A stretch of 16,906 bases of DNA from Nitrososphaerota archaeon (GCA_030611185.1 JAUWQG010000009.1:1-16906); one strand, 5' to 3'. Numbered from the stretch's first letter, positions 6,378 to 14,862 are shown. Made by a program: numbers and translations. Notes: a model not told the origin generated them from the letters alone.

Positions 6378-7700
6378 TTATCTTAATTTGACGTATTCGT
6401 ATGCTCCCAATTTATTGTCAAAACAATATTGAACCTTTTGATAGTTCTTTCTGAAAGCTTTGATTTTTGGTAGTATTTTTTTAGGATCTTTTTTATCAAT
6501 TACAACTTCTTTGATAAAGGATGCAATTTCTTTCATCTCGTTTTGTTTCATACCGATTCTTGTAATCTCCGAAACACCCAATCTTATTCCACCTGGATGG
6601 AAATAATTTCGCCCTGCTTTGATATCTCCTGGGATTAACTGTCTATTTACAATCACATTAGCCTTTTCTAATTCTGCCTCAACTTTACCCCCATCTGAAT
6701 AATCAAGCACATTTACTGCAATTTGATGTGATTTGGTAAACCCTCTACTCTCACCTAAAACTTTGAAACCATAATCACTAAGAGCCTCTGCAAAGACTTT
6801 TGCATTTTTTATAACTTGAGTTGCATAATCTTTTCCAAATTCTAATGCTTCTGCAAATGCAATTGCTTTTCCTGCCATATGATGAATATGATGACTACTT
6901 GTAAGTCCAGGAAACATTGCTTTTTTGATTCTCTCTTCATGTTCTTTTGAGCCTAAAACAAGACCTCCTTGAGGACCAAACAAAGTCTTATGCGTACTCA
7001 TAGTCATAGTATCTGCTCCCTCACGTAGTGGATCTTGGAATTTACCTCCTGCAATCAAACCAGCCACATGAGCTGCATCATAGTTGATATGAATATCATA
7101 ACTCTTGAGAAAGTCTGCTAATTCCTTAACCGGATGTGGGAACAAAAACAATGATCCACCAAACATTGCCATTTTTGGAAGACGTCCATTTTTCTTTAAC
7201 TCCTTGATCTTTGTTTTTGTCTTATCTACATCAATAGTCATCTCTTCGGCATTAAATGGATAAAATTCAATTTCTAATCCATGAACTAACCCTGCCGTAC
7301 CAGAATGCTCTTTTTTACCATGAGAAATGTGACCTCCTGCAGGAATTGAGGGAGCAATCATAATGTCTCCTGGATTTGTAAAGGCTGAATATATTGCCAA
7401 ATTAGCAACTACTCCTGAAATTGGTCTTACATCGGCAAATTTAGCCTTGTACAATTTTTTTGCTAGTTTCATACATTCAAACTCTACATCATCAATGTAG
7501 ATACATCCAGCATAGACTCTTTCACCTGGCCAACCTTCGGCATATCTATTACCAAAATCTGAAATTATTGCCTCGCGAACAGCAGGGCTGGGTATATTTT
7601 CACTTGCAATTAATGGAATAGAATTTTCAAACCATTTATGATGATCTTTTAATTTTGAGAAAATTTTATCATAAGATTCTTTGTTTGAGGATTTTACCAT
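6378..7700 (-). CDS. glyA: Serine hydroxymethyltransferase
   Basis: The 440-residue enzyme is PLP-dependent and interconverts serine and glycine, passing the one-carbon unit to a folate-type or pterin carrier. This gives the cell glycine and C1 units. Visible motifs are NRYAEGWPGERVYAGC near the N-terminus, the central HINYDAAHVAGLIAGG, and the PLP lysine in TMSTHKTLFGPQGG (K238). The C-terminal region includes GGIRLGVSEITRIGM. It is slightly longer than typical bacterial GlyA, with an extended C-terminus. Which carrier it uses cannot be read from the sequence. The gene is divergent from the thermosome gene with a 102-bp shared promoter region, and tail-to-tail with DP2. Confidence 0.95.
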   Translation of the reverse strand: MVKSSNKESYDKIFSKLKDHHKWFENSIPLIASENIPSPAVREAIISDFGNRYAEGWPGERVYAGCIYIDDVEFECMKLAKKLYKAKFADVRPISGVVANLAIYSAFTNPGDIMIAPSIPAGGHISHGKKEHSGTAGLVHGLEIEFYPFNAEEMTIDVDKTKTKIKELKKNGRLPKMAMFGGSLFLFPHPVKELADFLKSYDIHINYDAAHVAGLIAGGKFQDPLREGADTMTMSTHKTLFGPQGGLVLGSKEHEERIKKAMFPGLTSSHHIHHMAGKAIAFAEALEFGKDYATQVIKNAKVFAEALSDYGFKVLGESRGFTKSHQIAVNVLDYSDGGKVEAELEKANVIVNRQLIPGDIKAGRNYFHPGGIRLGVSEITRIGMKQNEMKEIASFIKEVVIDKKDPKKILPKIKAFRKNYQKVQYCFDNKLGAYEYVKLR

Positions 7701-7721
7701 AACCTGAAAATTAATTTTCCC

Positions 7722-7731
7722 AATTTAAAAA
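7722..7731 (-). promoter_or_regulatory. TATA box for glyA
   Basis: On the minus strand TTTTTAAATT is centred about 26 nt before the glyA ATG (7700). This fits a leaderless or very short-leader transcript. Confidence 0.45.
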
Positions 7732-7770
7732 CACCGATTTAGATCTCAAAAACTTTTAATTTTCTGCAAC

Positions 7771-7780
7771 GTATAAAAGG
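7771..7780 (+). promoter_or_regulatory. TATA box for the thermosome gene
   Basis: GTATAAAAGG is the clearest TATA element in the window, centred about 28 nt before the ATG at 7803. Transcription would start within a few bases of the start codon. The match to the consensus fits a highly expressed chaperonin. Confidence 0.6.
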
Positions 7781-7802
7781 GGAATCAAAAGCTTTTCCAT
7801 TA

Positions 7803-9509
7803 ATGGGTATGCAAGCTACTTCCAAAGGAAATATGCCAGTTGTTTTGCTAAAAGAAGGCGGCTCAGAAACCAAGGGAAGAGATGCTCAAAAAAATAACAT
7901 AGCAGCATCAAAAATTATTGCAGAAATTGTTCATTCTAGCCTTGGACCTAGAGGTATGGATAAAATGTTAGTTGACTCCTTAGGAGATGTTACTATTACA
8001 AATGATGGTGCAACCATCTTAAAAGAAATTGATGTTCAGCACCCAGCAGCCAAAATGTTGGTTGAAATTTCAAAAACAACAGATAATGAAGTAGGAGATG
8101 GAACTACCTCAGTCGTAATCTTGGCAGGTTCTCTCCTTGAGAATGCTGAATCCCTAATTGACCAAGATGTTCATCCGACAATAATTGTGGATGGATATAG
8201 AAAGGCAGGAAAAAAAGCAAAACAATTCCTCAGAGACATAGCCGAAAATATTTCTCAAACTGACAAGTCAGTTCTCAATAAAATTGCCAAAACATCCATG
8301 CAAACCAAATTAGTCAGAAAAGATTCTGATCAACTAGCCGATATTATTGTAAAATCAGTTCTTTCTGTAGCAGAAAAAGAAGGTGATAATTACCAAATTG
8401 ATATTGATGATATTAAGGTAGAAAAAAAGGCAGGAGGCTCAATAAAAGATTCTGGTATTATTCAAGGAATTGTTCTTGATAAAGAAATTGTTCATGGTGG
8501 AATGCCTAAAAAAATTACTGAAGCAAAAATAGCCTTGATAAACACCGCACTAGAAATTAGTAAAACTGAAACTGACGCTAAAATTAACATTTCAAATCCA
8601 CAACAAATGAAATCATTCCTAGATGAAGAAAATAGAATGTTAAAGACTATGGTAGACAAAGTGATTGGTTCAGGGGCAAATGTGATCCTTTGCCAAAAAG
8701 GAATTGATGAAATGGCTCAACATTATCTTGCAAAAGCAGGAATTATTGCAGTTAGAAGAATTAAAGAAAGTGATCTTACCAAGCTAGCAAAAGCAACTGG
8801 TGCTAGAATTGTGACTAATCTTGATGATCTATTCGAAAAAGATCTAGGAAACGCAGAACTTGTTGAAGAGAAAAAAATTGAGGAAGATAAATGGGTCTTT
8901 GTTGAAGGCTGCAAACATCCAAAATCAGTAACACTTCTCCTCCGTGGTGGATCCCAAAGAGTAGTAGATGAGGTAGAACGCTCTGTTCATGATGCATTAA
9001 TGGTAGTTAAGGATGTGATTGAAAATCCATTAATTGTTGCAGGTGGAGGTGCTCCTGAAACTTATGCTGCAACAAAAATAAGAAGCTGGGCAAAAACTCT
9101 TGAAGGCAGAGAACAATTAGCAGCAGAAAAATTTGCTGATGCTTTAGAAACAATTCCATTAACACTTTCAGAAAATGCAGGAATGGATCCAATTGACACA
9201 TTGACTGTTTTGCGCTCAAGACAAATGAAAGGGGAAAAATGGACAGGAATTGATGTTATGAAAGCAAAGATTGCAAACATGAAATCAAGTGATATTATTG
9301 AACCTTTAGCAGTTAAACTCCAAATTGTTTCCTCAGCAGCAGAGGTAGCTTGTATGATTCTTAGAATTGATGATGTAATTGCAACACAAAAATCTGCAGG
9401 GCCACCTCCAGGTGGTGAAGGCGGTATGCCTGGAATGGGTGGTGGTATGCCTGACATGGGCGGCATGGGTGGTATGCCTGGAATGGGTGGAATGCCCGGA
9501 ATGATGTAA
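7803..9509 (+). CDS. ths: Thermosome subunit (group II chaperonin)
   Basis: The 568-residue subunit belongs to the double-ring archaeal chaperonin that folds proteins in an ATP-driven closed cavity. Diagnostic ATPase motifs are SSLGPRGMDKML (45-56), TNDGATILKEI (66-76) and GDGTTSVVILAG (98-109, with catalytic Asp at 99). VAGGGAPE occurs in the second equatorial segment. The tail after residue 530 is a Gly-Met-Pro repeat that projects into the ring cavity, as in other group II chaperonins. The first ATG at 7803 fits the TATA box best; a second ATG at 7809 is possible. Whether this is the alpha or beta paralogue cannot be told without a search. Confidence 0.96.
   Translation: MGMQATSKGNMPVVLLKEGGSETKGRDAQKNNIAASKIIAEIVHSSLGPRGMDKMLVDSLGDVTITNDGATILKEIDVQHPAAKMLVEISKTTDNEVGDGTTSVVILAGSLLENAESLIDQDVHPTIIVDGYRKAGKKAKQFLRDIAENISQTDKSVLNKIAKTSMQTKLVRKDSDQLADIIVKSVLSVAEKEGDNYQIDIDDIKVEKKAGGSIKDSGIIQGIVLDKEIVHGGMPKKITEAKIALINTALEISKTETDAKINISNPQQMKSFLDEENRMLKTMVDKVIGSGANVILCQKGIDEMAQHYLAKAGIIAVRRIKESDLTKLAKATGARIVTNLDDLFEKDLGNAELVEEKKIEEDKWVFVEGCKHPKSVTLLLRGGSQRVVDEVERSVHDALMVVKDVIENPLIVAGGGAPETYAATKIRSWAKTLEGREQLAAEKFADALETIPLTLSENAGMDPIDTLTVLRSRQMKGEKWTGIDVMKAKIANMKSSDIIEPLAVKLQIVSSAAEVACMILRIDDVIATQKSAGPPPGGEGGMPGMGGGMPDMGGMGGMPGMGGMPGMM
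9417..9506 (+). repeat. Gly-Met-Pro codon repeat, thermosome C-terminal tail
   Basis: Imperfect tandem units encode variations of GGMPGMG (for example GGT ATG CCT GGA ATG GGT). They end at the stop codon. The repeat is the flexible cavity-facing tail and is in frame throughout. Slippage at the DNA level could change its length between strains. Confidence 0.75.
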
Positions 9510-9566
9510 TTATAGTGAAAAATTATTTCTAAAAAGTTTATTTTACAATCAAATTGAAAAACAATA

Positions 9567-9845
9567 TTGAATGAGATTTTATCAAAAGTACGTGAAGGAT
9601 TCAAGTATATCTATTTGATAATGTTTTTTACTTTACTTGCTGGATTTTTCCAACCGTTGATTACTGGAGGTTCTGGTGAAAATGTAGTTAGTGGAGTAAT
9701 AGTATTGTTTGTGGGCCTTATCGGGGGAATTTTATTGTACAAAACTGCAACTACAGAAAAAAACCGGATAATTTACTTTGGAGTAGGGGTTAGTCTTATC
9801 GCTATATCATTAGCCTTAATCTTTCAGATGACTGGAAGAGTTTAG
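9567..9845 (+). CDS. Small three-helix membrane protein, unknown function
   Basis: The 92-residue protein has three predicted transmembrane helices, at about 14-32 (YIYLIMFFTLLAGFFQPLI), 40-58 and 68-87, joined by short loops. The loop after helix 2 carries KTATTEKNR. The start is TTG at 9567: the frame is closed by TGA at 9555-9557 and the nearest in-frame ATG would delete most of helix 1. It lies 57 bp after the thermosome gene and runs tail-to-tail with glnA, three bases apart. I recognise no family. It may share thermosome read-through transcription, but no functional link is visible. Confidence 0.6.
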   Translation: MNEILSKVREGFKYIYLIMFFTLLAGFFQPLITGGSGENVVSGVIVLFVGLIGGILLYKTATTEKNRIIYFGVGVSLIAISLALIFQMTGRV

Positions 9846-9848
9846 ATT

Positions 9849-11309
9849 TTACACGTCAAAATACAGATAAAATTCATGAGGATGCGGTCTGATAGCAATT
9901 TCTCTTTGGTCTCTTCTTTCTAACTCTATGATTTTATCAATAACATCATTTGTGTAAATCGAAAGTAGGAATTTTCTATCACTTTCCAATTCGTCTAATG
10001 CTTCTCCAAGACTTTTTGGTAAAACACCTATTCCTCTTTTTGCTCTATCTGATTTTGTCATCTTGAAAATATCATCTCGTACTTGCTCGCCGGGATCAGT
10101 TTTTTTCTTTAATCCGTCCATTCCTGCAGCAGTAACTGCTGCAAATGCGAGATACGGATTTGATGATGGATCAGGAGCTCTAAATTCAAGCCTCTTTAGA
10201 CTTGCGTATTTTTTTCCAGTAAGATGTTTTGGAACTCTTACAATTGCAGATCTATTTCCCGCACTCCAGGCAATATATGCTGGAGCTTCATAACCAGGAA
10301 CTAATCGATGATATGAGTTTGTAGTTGGATTACAAATTGCAGATAATGCTTTTGCGTGGTTAATTATTCCACCACAGAAATATCGAGCAGTTTGACTTAA
10401 CTCATCTTCATTCTCAGAATCATAAAAAACATTGTTTTTGCCTTTCCACAAACTTACATTAACATGCATTCCAGAACCAGAATCCATTGCAATTGGTTTT
10501 GGCATCATAGTTGCAACCTTTCCATATTTTGCTGCAATGTTTCTTATTACATATTTGTAAGTCTGCGCAGCATCAGCAGCATTTGTCATGTAATCATATC
10601 TGATATCAATTTCACATTGTCCAGCAGTTGCAACTTCATGGTGATGATTATCACATAAAATTCCAAAATTTGTATTTAAGATACTTACACACTCATTTCT
10701 AAATGGAGTAAGAGTATCAGATGGTGTACTGGGATAATATCCCTCTTGTAACCCCATAGGATAACCAGAGCCTTCATTACTCCAAGGAGCCTCTTTTGAT
10801 TCTATTGAATATGATTGGCCTTTGTATGGAGTAAGAACATCCCAATGAATTTTATCAAATACAAAAAACTCTACTTCTGGGCCCCAGGCGCTATAATCAT
10901 ATCCTTGAGATTTGATATATTCTTCTGCTTTTTGGGAAATTCCTCTAGGATCTCTACTTAATCTTCCTCTATCCCCTCCCCAATAGACATCACACAATAA
11001 CCGTGCAGTTTTGTTTTCAGTCATCCAAGGAAGAATTGCAAAAGTATTAGGATCTGGTTTTAACAAAAGATCTGAATCATCAATACTTGCAAAACCAATA
11101 ATTGATGAACCATCCAATTTTGGTAATCCGTCTTTCATTTGCTCAGGTGTAAATGTATTTGCAGAAATTGTTGTATGATGAAAACGGCCAGTTAATCCGG
11201 TAAATTGTAAATCTATGAATTGAATATCTTCATGTTGAATTCTAGCGAAAACTTCATCAGATGAATATGTTACCTCAAGTGCTTTTCCATGACTCACTTT
11301 ATATGGCAA
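9849..11309 (-). CDS. glnA: Glutamine synthetase type I
   Basis: The 486-residue enzyme makes glutamine from glutamate, ammonia and ATP, the main ammonia entry point in an ammonia oxidiser. Motifs are LDGSSIIGF (65-73), GPEVEFFVF with metal ligands E145/E147, HHHEVATAGQCEID with E225/E233, SGMHVN (H282), and RLEFRAPD (E375) followed by SSNPYLAFAA. The segment around 164-200 corresponds to the insertion of GSI-beta enzymes. The adenylylation site reads DDIF, with Phe (F415) where enterobacterial enzymes have Tyr in NLYDLP, so this form of control should be absent. The start is TTG at 11309: an in-frame TGA lies four codons upstream and there is no early ATG. It is divergent from the GINS gene with 54 bp between starts. 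Confidence 0.95.
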   Translation of the reverse strand: MPYKVSHGKALEVTYSSDEVFARIQHEDIQFIDLQFTGLTGRFHHTTISANTFTPEQMKDGLPKLDGSSIIGFASIDDSDLLLKPDPNTFAILPWMTENKTARLLCDVYWGGDRGRLSRDPRGISQKAEEYIKSQGYDYSAWGPEVEFFVFDKIHWDVLTPYKGQSYSIESKEAPWSNEGSGYPMGLQEGYYPSTPSDTLTPFRNECVSILNTNFGILCDNHHHEVATAGQCEIDIRYDYMTNAADAAQTYKYVIRNIAAKYGKVATMMPKPIAMDSGSGMHVNVSLWKGKNNVFYDSENEDELSQTARYFCGGIINHAKALSAICNPTTNSYHRLVPGYEAPAYIAWSAGNRSAIVRVPKHLTGKKYASLKRLEFRAPDPSSNPYLAFAAVTAAGMDGLKKKTDPGEQVRDDIFKMTKSDRAKRGIGVLPKSLGEALDELESDRKFLLSIYTNDVIDKIIELERRDQREIAIRPHPHEFYLYFDV

Positions 11310-11363
11310 TTTTAGACTTCAAGCTAACACAAATACATCCATCATTTAAGGATTAGGTAAGAA

Positions 11364-11921
11364 ATGTCTGAACCAAATGAAATCGATATCAACTCTTTAC
11401 ATGCAATAGTTCTAAGAGAAACAGAAAGTGATTCAATACAGGAAATGGAACCTAATTTCTATAGACATCTTTCAGATTTTATTGGAAACTTGAAAAGACA
11501 AGAATTTGATGGAATTGAAAGCAAAATCAAACAATCTTTAATTGATATGGCATCAGAGCTAACTTCCCTTTTACTTCATAATAGACTTGAGAAAACTATC
11601 AGATCAGATAACATAGATTTTACTAATCTTTTAGATGAGGAAAAATTCATCCTTGATGCTGAAGAGCAAAAAAGAGAAAGATTAGAAATGATTCTTTCAG
11701 CTACAATCAATGGAAAATCCAAGTTTTTAGAATCTTTATCTCAGAATCATAAAACTAAGACAGTTGTTCTTAGGTTTCTAAAAGATGTAGATGAAATTGT
11801 AGGAGCTGATTTGGAGAAATATGGGCCATTTCAACCAGAAGATATTGCAACTATACCATATGAAAATGCCCAAGCACTAATAACAAAAAAAGTTGCTGCC
11901 AAAATTCATTGGGAAGACTAG
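11364..11921 (+). CDS. GINS complex subunit, Gins51/Sld5-like
   Basis: The 185-residue protein has a helical N-terminal A-domain (about 1-125), with FYRHLSDFIGNLKRQEFDGIESKIKQ-type helices, and a small C-terminal B-domain (about 132-182). The B-domain reads TVVLRFLKDVDEIVGADLEKYGPFQPEDIATIPYENA; VRFL.D...VG.D...YGPF..GD.A.IP..NA is the recognisable archaeal GINS signature. A-then-B order is that of Gins51 (Gins15). GINS binds MCM and GAN/Cdc45 to form the replicative helicase. AGGT at 11354-11357, about 7 nt before the ATG, is a weak Shine-Dalgarno candidate. It is divergent from glnA and probably co-transcribed with the small membrane protein that follows 34 bp later. It sits about 5 kb from the DP2 gene. 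Confidence 0.8.
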   Translation: MSEPNEIDINSLHAIVLRETESDSIQEMEPNFYRHLSDFIGNLKRQEFDGIESKIKQSLIDMASELTSLLLHNRLEKTIRSDNIDFTNLLDEEKFILDAEEQKRERLEMILSATINGKSKFLESLSQNHKTKTVVLRFLKDVDEIVGADLEKYGPFQPEDIATIPYENAQALITKKVAAKIHWED

Positions 11922-11955
11922 GTAAAAATTACACCTGTGAATATTTTCATCATAC

Positions 11956-12240
11956 ATGTCTCATACGGGGGTAGATGTAATTGATTTTTTATTCTATACA
12001 ATTTATCCTGTAATTGGAATTTTCATAGTTGAGGCAATTAGTAGGGTAGTAAAGGCTCCAAAATGGATTAAGCTGTGGACACAGGCTGTAGTTTCAATAG
12101 GGTTTGGAATCTATTACTGGTTTATTTTACCTGCCCCACAAAATTTCCCATTAACTGCACTAGTTATGTTCGCCTTAGCTATTGCTTTAATCTATCAAGG
12201 AAAACGAGCAAAAATATCTCCTGACAAAAGCCCATACTAA
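11956..12240 (+). CDS. Small three-helix membrane protein, unknown function
   Basis: The 94-residue protein has three predicted membrane helices, at about 8-27 (VIDFLFYTIYPVIGIFIVEA), 40-58 (LWTQAVVSIGFGIYYWFIL) and 64-81, and a short basic C-terminal tail (GKRAKISPDKSPY). The first loop is basic (SRVVKAPKWIK). I do not recognise a family. It is co-directional with the GINS gene 34 bp upstream and has six bases to the convergent AN1 gene. Confidence 0.6.
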   Translation: MSHTGVDVIDFLFYTIYPVIGIFIVEAISRVVKAPKWIKLWTQAVVSIGFGIYYWFILPAPQNFPLTALVMFALAIALIYQGKRAKISPDKSPY

Positions 12241-12246
12241 TATCGT

Positions 12247-12474
12247 TCAACGCTTGAATTTTCTAAGAAATCTTTTGAAAGCACTTTGCTTACCAATCCC
12301 ACCATCTCTAATCACTTTTCTTTCTCCAAATTTTTTAGCTCTGATTTGAGTTAGTTTAACACATCTATGTTCTTCTGGAAGTCTATGTTCTGAACAAAAT
12401 GGATCCTTACAATAACTACAATGAAAAGGCATGTCAGTCATATCCCCACAATATGCACAGTTTTCAGGCTTCAT
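12247..12474 (-). CDS. AN1-type zinc finger protein
   Basis: The 75-residue protein carries a near-perfect AN1 finger: C6-x2-C9, C19-x2-C22-x4-C27-x2-H30-x5-H36-x-C38, which binds two zinc ions. The rest is a strongly basic tail ending KQSAFKRFLRKFKR. AN1 fingers are best known in eukaryotic stress and ubiquitin-linked proteins. In archaea, small stand-alone versions are common and their role is not established. The basic tail suggests contact with nucleic acid or membrane, which is inference. It faces the small membrane gene tail-to-tail. Confidence 0.85.
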   Translation of the reverse strand: MKPENCAYCGDMTDMPFHCSYCKDPFCSEHRLPEEHRCVKLTQIRAKKFGERKVIRDGGIGKQSAFKRFLRKFKR

Positions 12475-12589
12475 AAATTATCTTGATATGTTAATTCTAA
12501 TAAACCTGTTTTATCCAAATTTTTATTTTAATATAAATTTCACAAACATTTTTACGCTCTACGCATTGGGTTCAATTAAGTGAAATTAA

Positions 12590-13330
12590 ATGATTAAAGA
12601 TAAAGTTGCAATAATTACAGGTGCAAGTAGTGGGATTGGTTTTGCCACAGCTCTCGCTCTTTCAAAAGCAGGAGCCAAAGTTGCAATAGGTGCAAGAAGA
12701 ACTGATAAACTTGCAGACTTGGAAAATAAAATTAAGCAAAATAATGGCGAAGTTTATTCTCAAAAACTTGATGTCACAAAAAATGATGAATGTAATTCTT
12801 TTGTTAACAATGTTTTGGAAAAATGGGGATCTGTAGATATTTTAGTAAATAACGCAGGCTTGATGCCTCTTAGTTTTGTTAAAAATTTGAAAATAGACGA
12901 GTGGGATCAGATGATAGACGTTAACATCAAGGGAGTACTATATTGTACTGGTGCTGTGGTAAGTCATATGCTTGAAAAAAAGTCAGGTCATATTGTAAAT
13001 ATCTCATCAGTGGCAGGAAGAATTGTCTTTCCAGCAGGTAGCGTTTATTGTGCTACAAAACATGCAATCACTGCCTTTAGCGAAGGATTAAGAGAAGAAC
13101 TAAGCGTTAGAAAAAATATCAGAGTAACTTGTATTGAGCCTGGTGTTGTTGCGACTGAATTAACCAATACAATAACTGATGAATCCCTACAAGGATTTGT
13201 TGAAAATGCCAAAAAAATGGAAGCCTTACAGGCAGATGATATTGCCAATGCCATCCTTTATGCTGTTGAGTCACCAAATCATGTAAATGTAAATGAAATT
13301 TTAATTCGACCAACTACACAAGACCGTTAA
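12590..13330 (+). CDS. Short-chain dehydrogenase/reductase
   Basis: The 246-residue protein is a classical SDR with a Rossmann fold. The cofactor motif is TGASSGIG (10-17), NNAG lies at 87-90, and the catalytic residues are Ser at 139/140 (NISSVAG), Y153 and K157 (YCATK). GARR (34-37) after the second strand suggests NADP(H) preference. The substrate cannot be predicted from the sequence. GTGA about nine bases before the ATG is a possible ribosome-binding site, and a TATA-like AT stretch lies near 12528-12543. It is translationally close to the flavoprotein gene: its TAA is followed after one base by a TTG start. Confidence 0.92.
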   Translation: MIKDKVAIITGASSGIGFATALALSKAGAKVAIGARRTDKLADLENKIKQNNGEVYSQKLDVTKNDECNSFVNNVLEKWGSVDILVNNAGLMPLSFVKNLKIDEWDQMIDVNIKGVLYCTGAVVSHMLEKKSGHIVNISSVAGRIVFPAGSVYCATKHAITAFSEGLREELSVRKNIRVTCIEPGVVATELTNTITDESLQGFVENAKKMEALQADDIANAILYAVESPNHVNVNEILIRPTTQDR

Positions 13331-13331
13331 A

Positions 13332-14483
13332 TTGTCTGCAACCATCCCTCATGTCTTAATTCTTGGTGGGGGATTTGGCGGACTATCAGCTGCAAATGAG
13401 ATAAGAAAATCTCTTTCCTCATCACAAGTAAAAATTACCATAGTTGATAAAAAAAATTGGTTTATGGTTGGATTTGCCAAACTTTGGATCATTAAAGGAA
13501 CAAGAACCTTTGAAAATTCAACTGGTTCATTGTCTGAATTATCTAAAAAAGAAATTGATTTTCTCAATGAGGAAATTTTACAGATTGATTTAGAAAATAA
13601 AAATATCAAAACTACAACAAATAATCTTTCATACGACTTTTTGATAGTTGCAATGGGTGCAGCATTAGCTCCCCAAAAAATTCAAGGATTAACTGAAAAT
13701 GGAATGAATCTTTATGACTATAAACAATCTGAGGAAATCCATAATAAAATAAAGGAACTGAAATCAGGTACAATTGCTATTTCAATTATGGGCATGCCAT
13801 ACAAGTGTCCTCCCGCTCCATTTGAGGCTAGTTTAATCATAGATTCTATGCTAAGGGAAGCTGGAATTAGGGATTCAGTACAAATTCATTTCTATAGTCC
13901 AGCCCCAATTACATTACCAGCTGCAGGACCTGAAATTAGTAAACAAATACTTGAATTAATAAATTCTGAAAAAATAATTTTTCATGATTCATGTAAGATA
14001 AAATCAGTAGAACCAAACAAACTAGTTTTTCAAGACAGTGAAGCCCACTTTGATTTGCTTCTTGCTATTCCTCCTCATGTTGTACCTGACGTAATTTTAG
14101 AATCTGGATTAGCTAAAGAAAATAATTTTATTCCAATAACTAGAGATTGTAAAACACCATATGAAAATGTCTATGCTATAGGTGATGTCACTAGCTTGAA
14201 AGTTACTGATACAATGGCAGTTCCAAAAGCTGGTGTATTTGCTGAAGGAGAAGGACTTGCAGTTGCCCAAAATATTATTTCAAAAATTCAATCAAAAGAA
14301 GAATCTGCATTATTTGATGGAAAAGGTGGATGCTTTATTGAATCAGGCAGAGATACTGCATCTTTGATTGAAATAGATATGTTTTCAGGACCAAAGCCTT
14401 CAACTAAGTTGACTGAATCAACTTCTGAGCACCTTGATGAAAAGGTACAATTTGAAAAAGACAGACTATCAAATTGGCTCTAG
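13332..14483 (+). CDS. Sulfide:quinone oxidoreductase-like FAD flavoprotein
   Basis: The 383-residue flavoprotein has an N-terminal FAD-binding GGGFGGLSAA (12-21) and a second FAD site, YAIGDVT (281-287), followed by VPKAGVFAEGEG, typical of the SQR / flavocytochrome c sulfide dehydrogenase / NDH-2 superfamily. KCPPAPFE (158-165) holds C159, and C334 lies in GKGGCFIESG. These align by context with two redox cysteines of SQR; the third SQR cysteine has no counterpart. The start is TTG at 13332, one base after the SDR stop, so the two are probably coupled. It may pass electrons from a reduced substrate to membrane quinone; the substrate is not known. Its last residues (LSNWL) are not a clear membrane helix. 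Confidence 0.85.
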   Translation: MSATIPHVLILGGGFGGLSAANEIRKSLSSSQVKITIVDKKNWFMVGFAKLWIIKGTRTFENSTGSLSELSKKEIDFLNEEILQIDLENKNIKTTTNNLSYDFLIVAMGAALAPQKIQGLTENGMNLYDYKQSEEIHNKIKELKSGTIAISIMGMPYKCPPAPFEASLIIDSMLREAGIRDSVQIHFYSPAPITLPAAGPEISKQILELINSEKIIFHDSCKIKSVEPNKLVFQDSEAHFDLLLAIPPHVVPDVILESGLAKENNFIPITRDCKTPYENVYAIGDVTSLKVTDTMAVPKAGVFAEGEGLAVAQNIISKIQSKEESALFDGKGGCFIESGRDTASLIEIDMFSGPKPSTKLTESTSEHLDEKVQFEKDRLSNWL

Positions 14484-14693
14484 TTATTCATCAGAGTCTT
14501 TATCTCTTGACAAATGTTCAAGAATAGCTTTTACTTCCACACCCAAATCTTGGGAATTATTTGAGAGTTGTAGATTTTCAGTAATTTTACTTTTAAAATC
14601 TTCATTTTCTAACTCCACACTTCGTTTTTGTACACAATCAAGATGATCTTCACCAGAACCAGAAATTTTATGGCAAATATTACAAATTTTCAT
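14484..14693 (-). CDS. Small CxxC protein with coiled tail, unknown function
   Basis: The 69-residue protein starts MKICNICHKISGSGEDHLDC, with C4, C7, H17 and C20 as a possible single zinc site. An acidic, helical, coiled-coil-like segment follows (about 25-69). It abuts the flavoprotein gene with no gap between the stop codons. The overlapping plus-strand frame at 14434-14646 is less protein-like. I know no function; a zinc-knuckle adaptor is only a guess. Confidence 0.65.
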   Translation of the reverse strand: MKICNICHKISGSGEDHLDCVQKRSVELENEDFKSKITENLQLSNNSQDLGVEVKAILEHLSRDKDSDE

Positions 14694-14717
14694 TAATTAC
14701 TTTTTTCAATACTACGA

Positions 14718-14727
14718 TTTAATAATT
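14718..14727 (+). promoter_or_regulatory. TATA box of tRNA-Pro
   Basis: TTTAATAATT is centred about 27 nt before the first base of the mature tRNA (14750). Transcription would then start almost at the mature 5' end, leaving little or no leader for RNase P. Confidence 0.4.
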
Positions 14728-14749
14728 TCATTTTGAGCCTAGTTTCCAA

Positions 14750-14823
14750 GGGAACGTAGTCTAGCTTGGTATGATACTAGTCTGGGGGACTAGTGATCGC
14801 AGGTTCAAATCCTGCCGTTCCCA
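14750..14823 (+). tRNA. tRNA-Pro (anticodon GGG)
   Basis: The 74-nt gene folds as a cloverleaf. The acceptor GGGAACG (14750-14756) pairs with CGTTCCC (14816-14822), and A14823 is the discriminator. The anticodon stem CTAGT/ACTAG closes the loop CTGGGGG, giving anticodon GGG. The T arm is GCAGG-TTCAAAT-CCTGC. The D stem has a G-U and a U-U pair. No intron is present and CCA is not encoded, so it must be added after transcription. It reads CCC and CCU codons. Confidence 0.95.
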
Positions 14824-14862
14824 TTTATCTTAGAAAATAAAATCTGAATCCAAAATAATCAC

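Noticed and set aside
9062..9604. 180-residue minus-strand frame rich in Pro-Gly-Ile-Pro
   Set aside because: The repeats are the reverse complement of the thermosome Gly-Met-Pro tail; a shadow.
13044..13313. Minus-strand frames inside the SDR gene
   Set aside because: Two overlapping antisense frames without motifs, covered by a well-conserved SDR.
14434..14646. 70-residue plus-strand frame overlapping the flavoprotein end
   Set aside because: Ser/Phe-rich low-quality protein; the opposite strand encodes a CxxC protein that fits exactly tail-to-tail with its neighbour.
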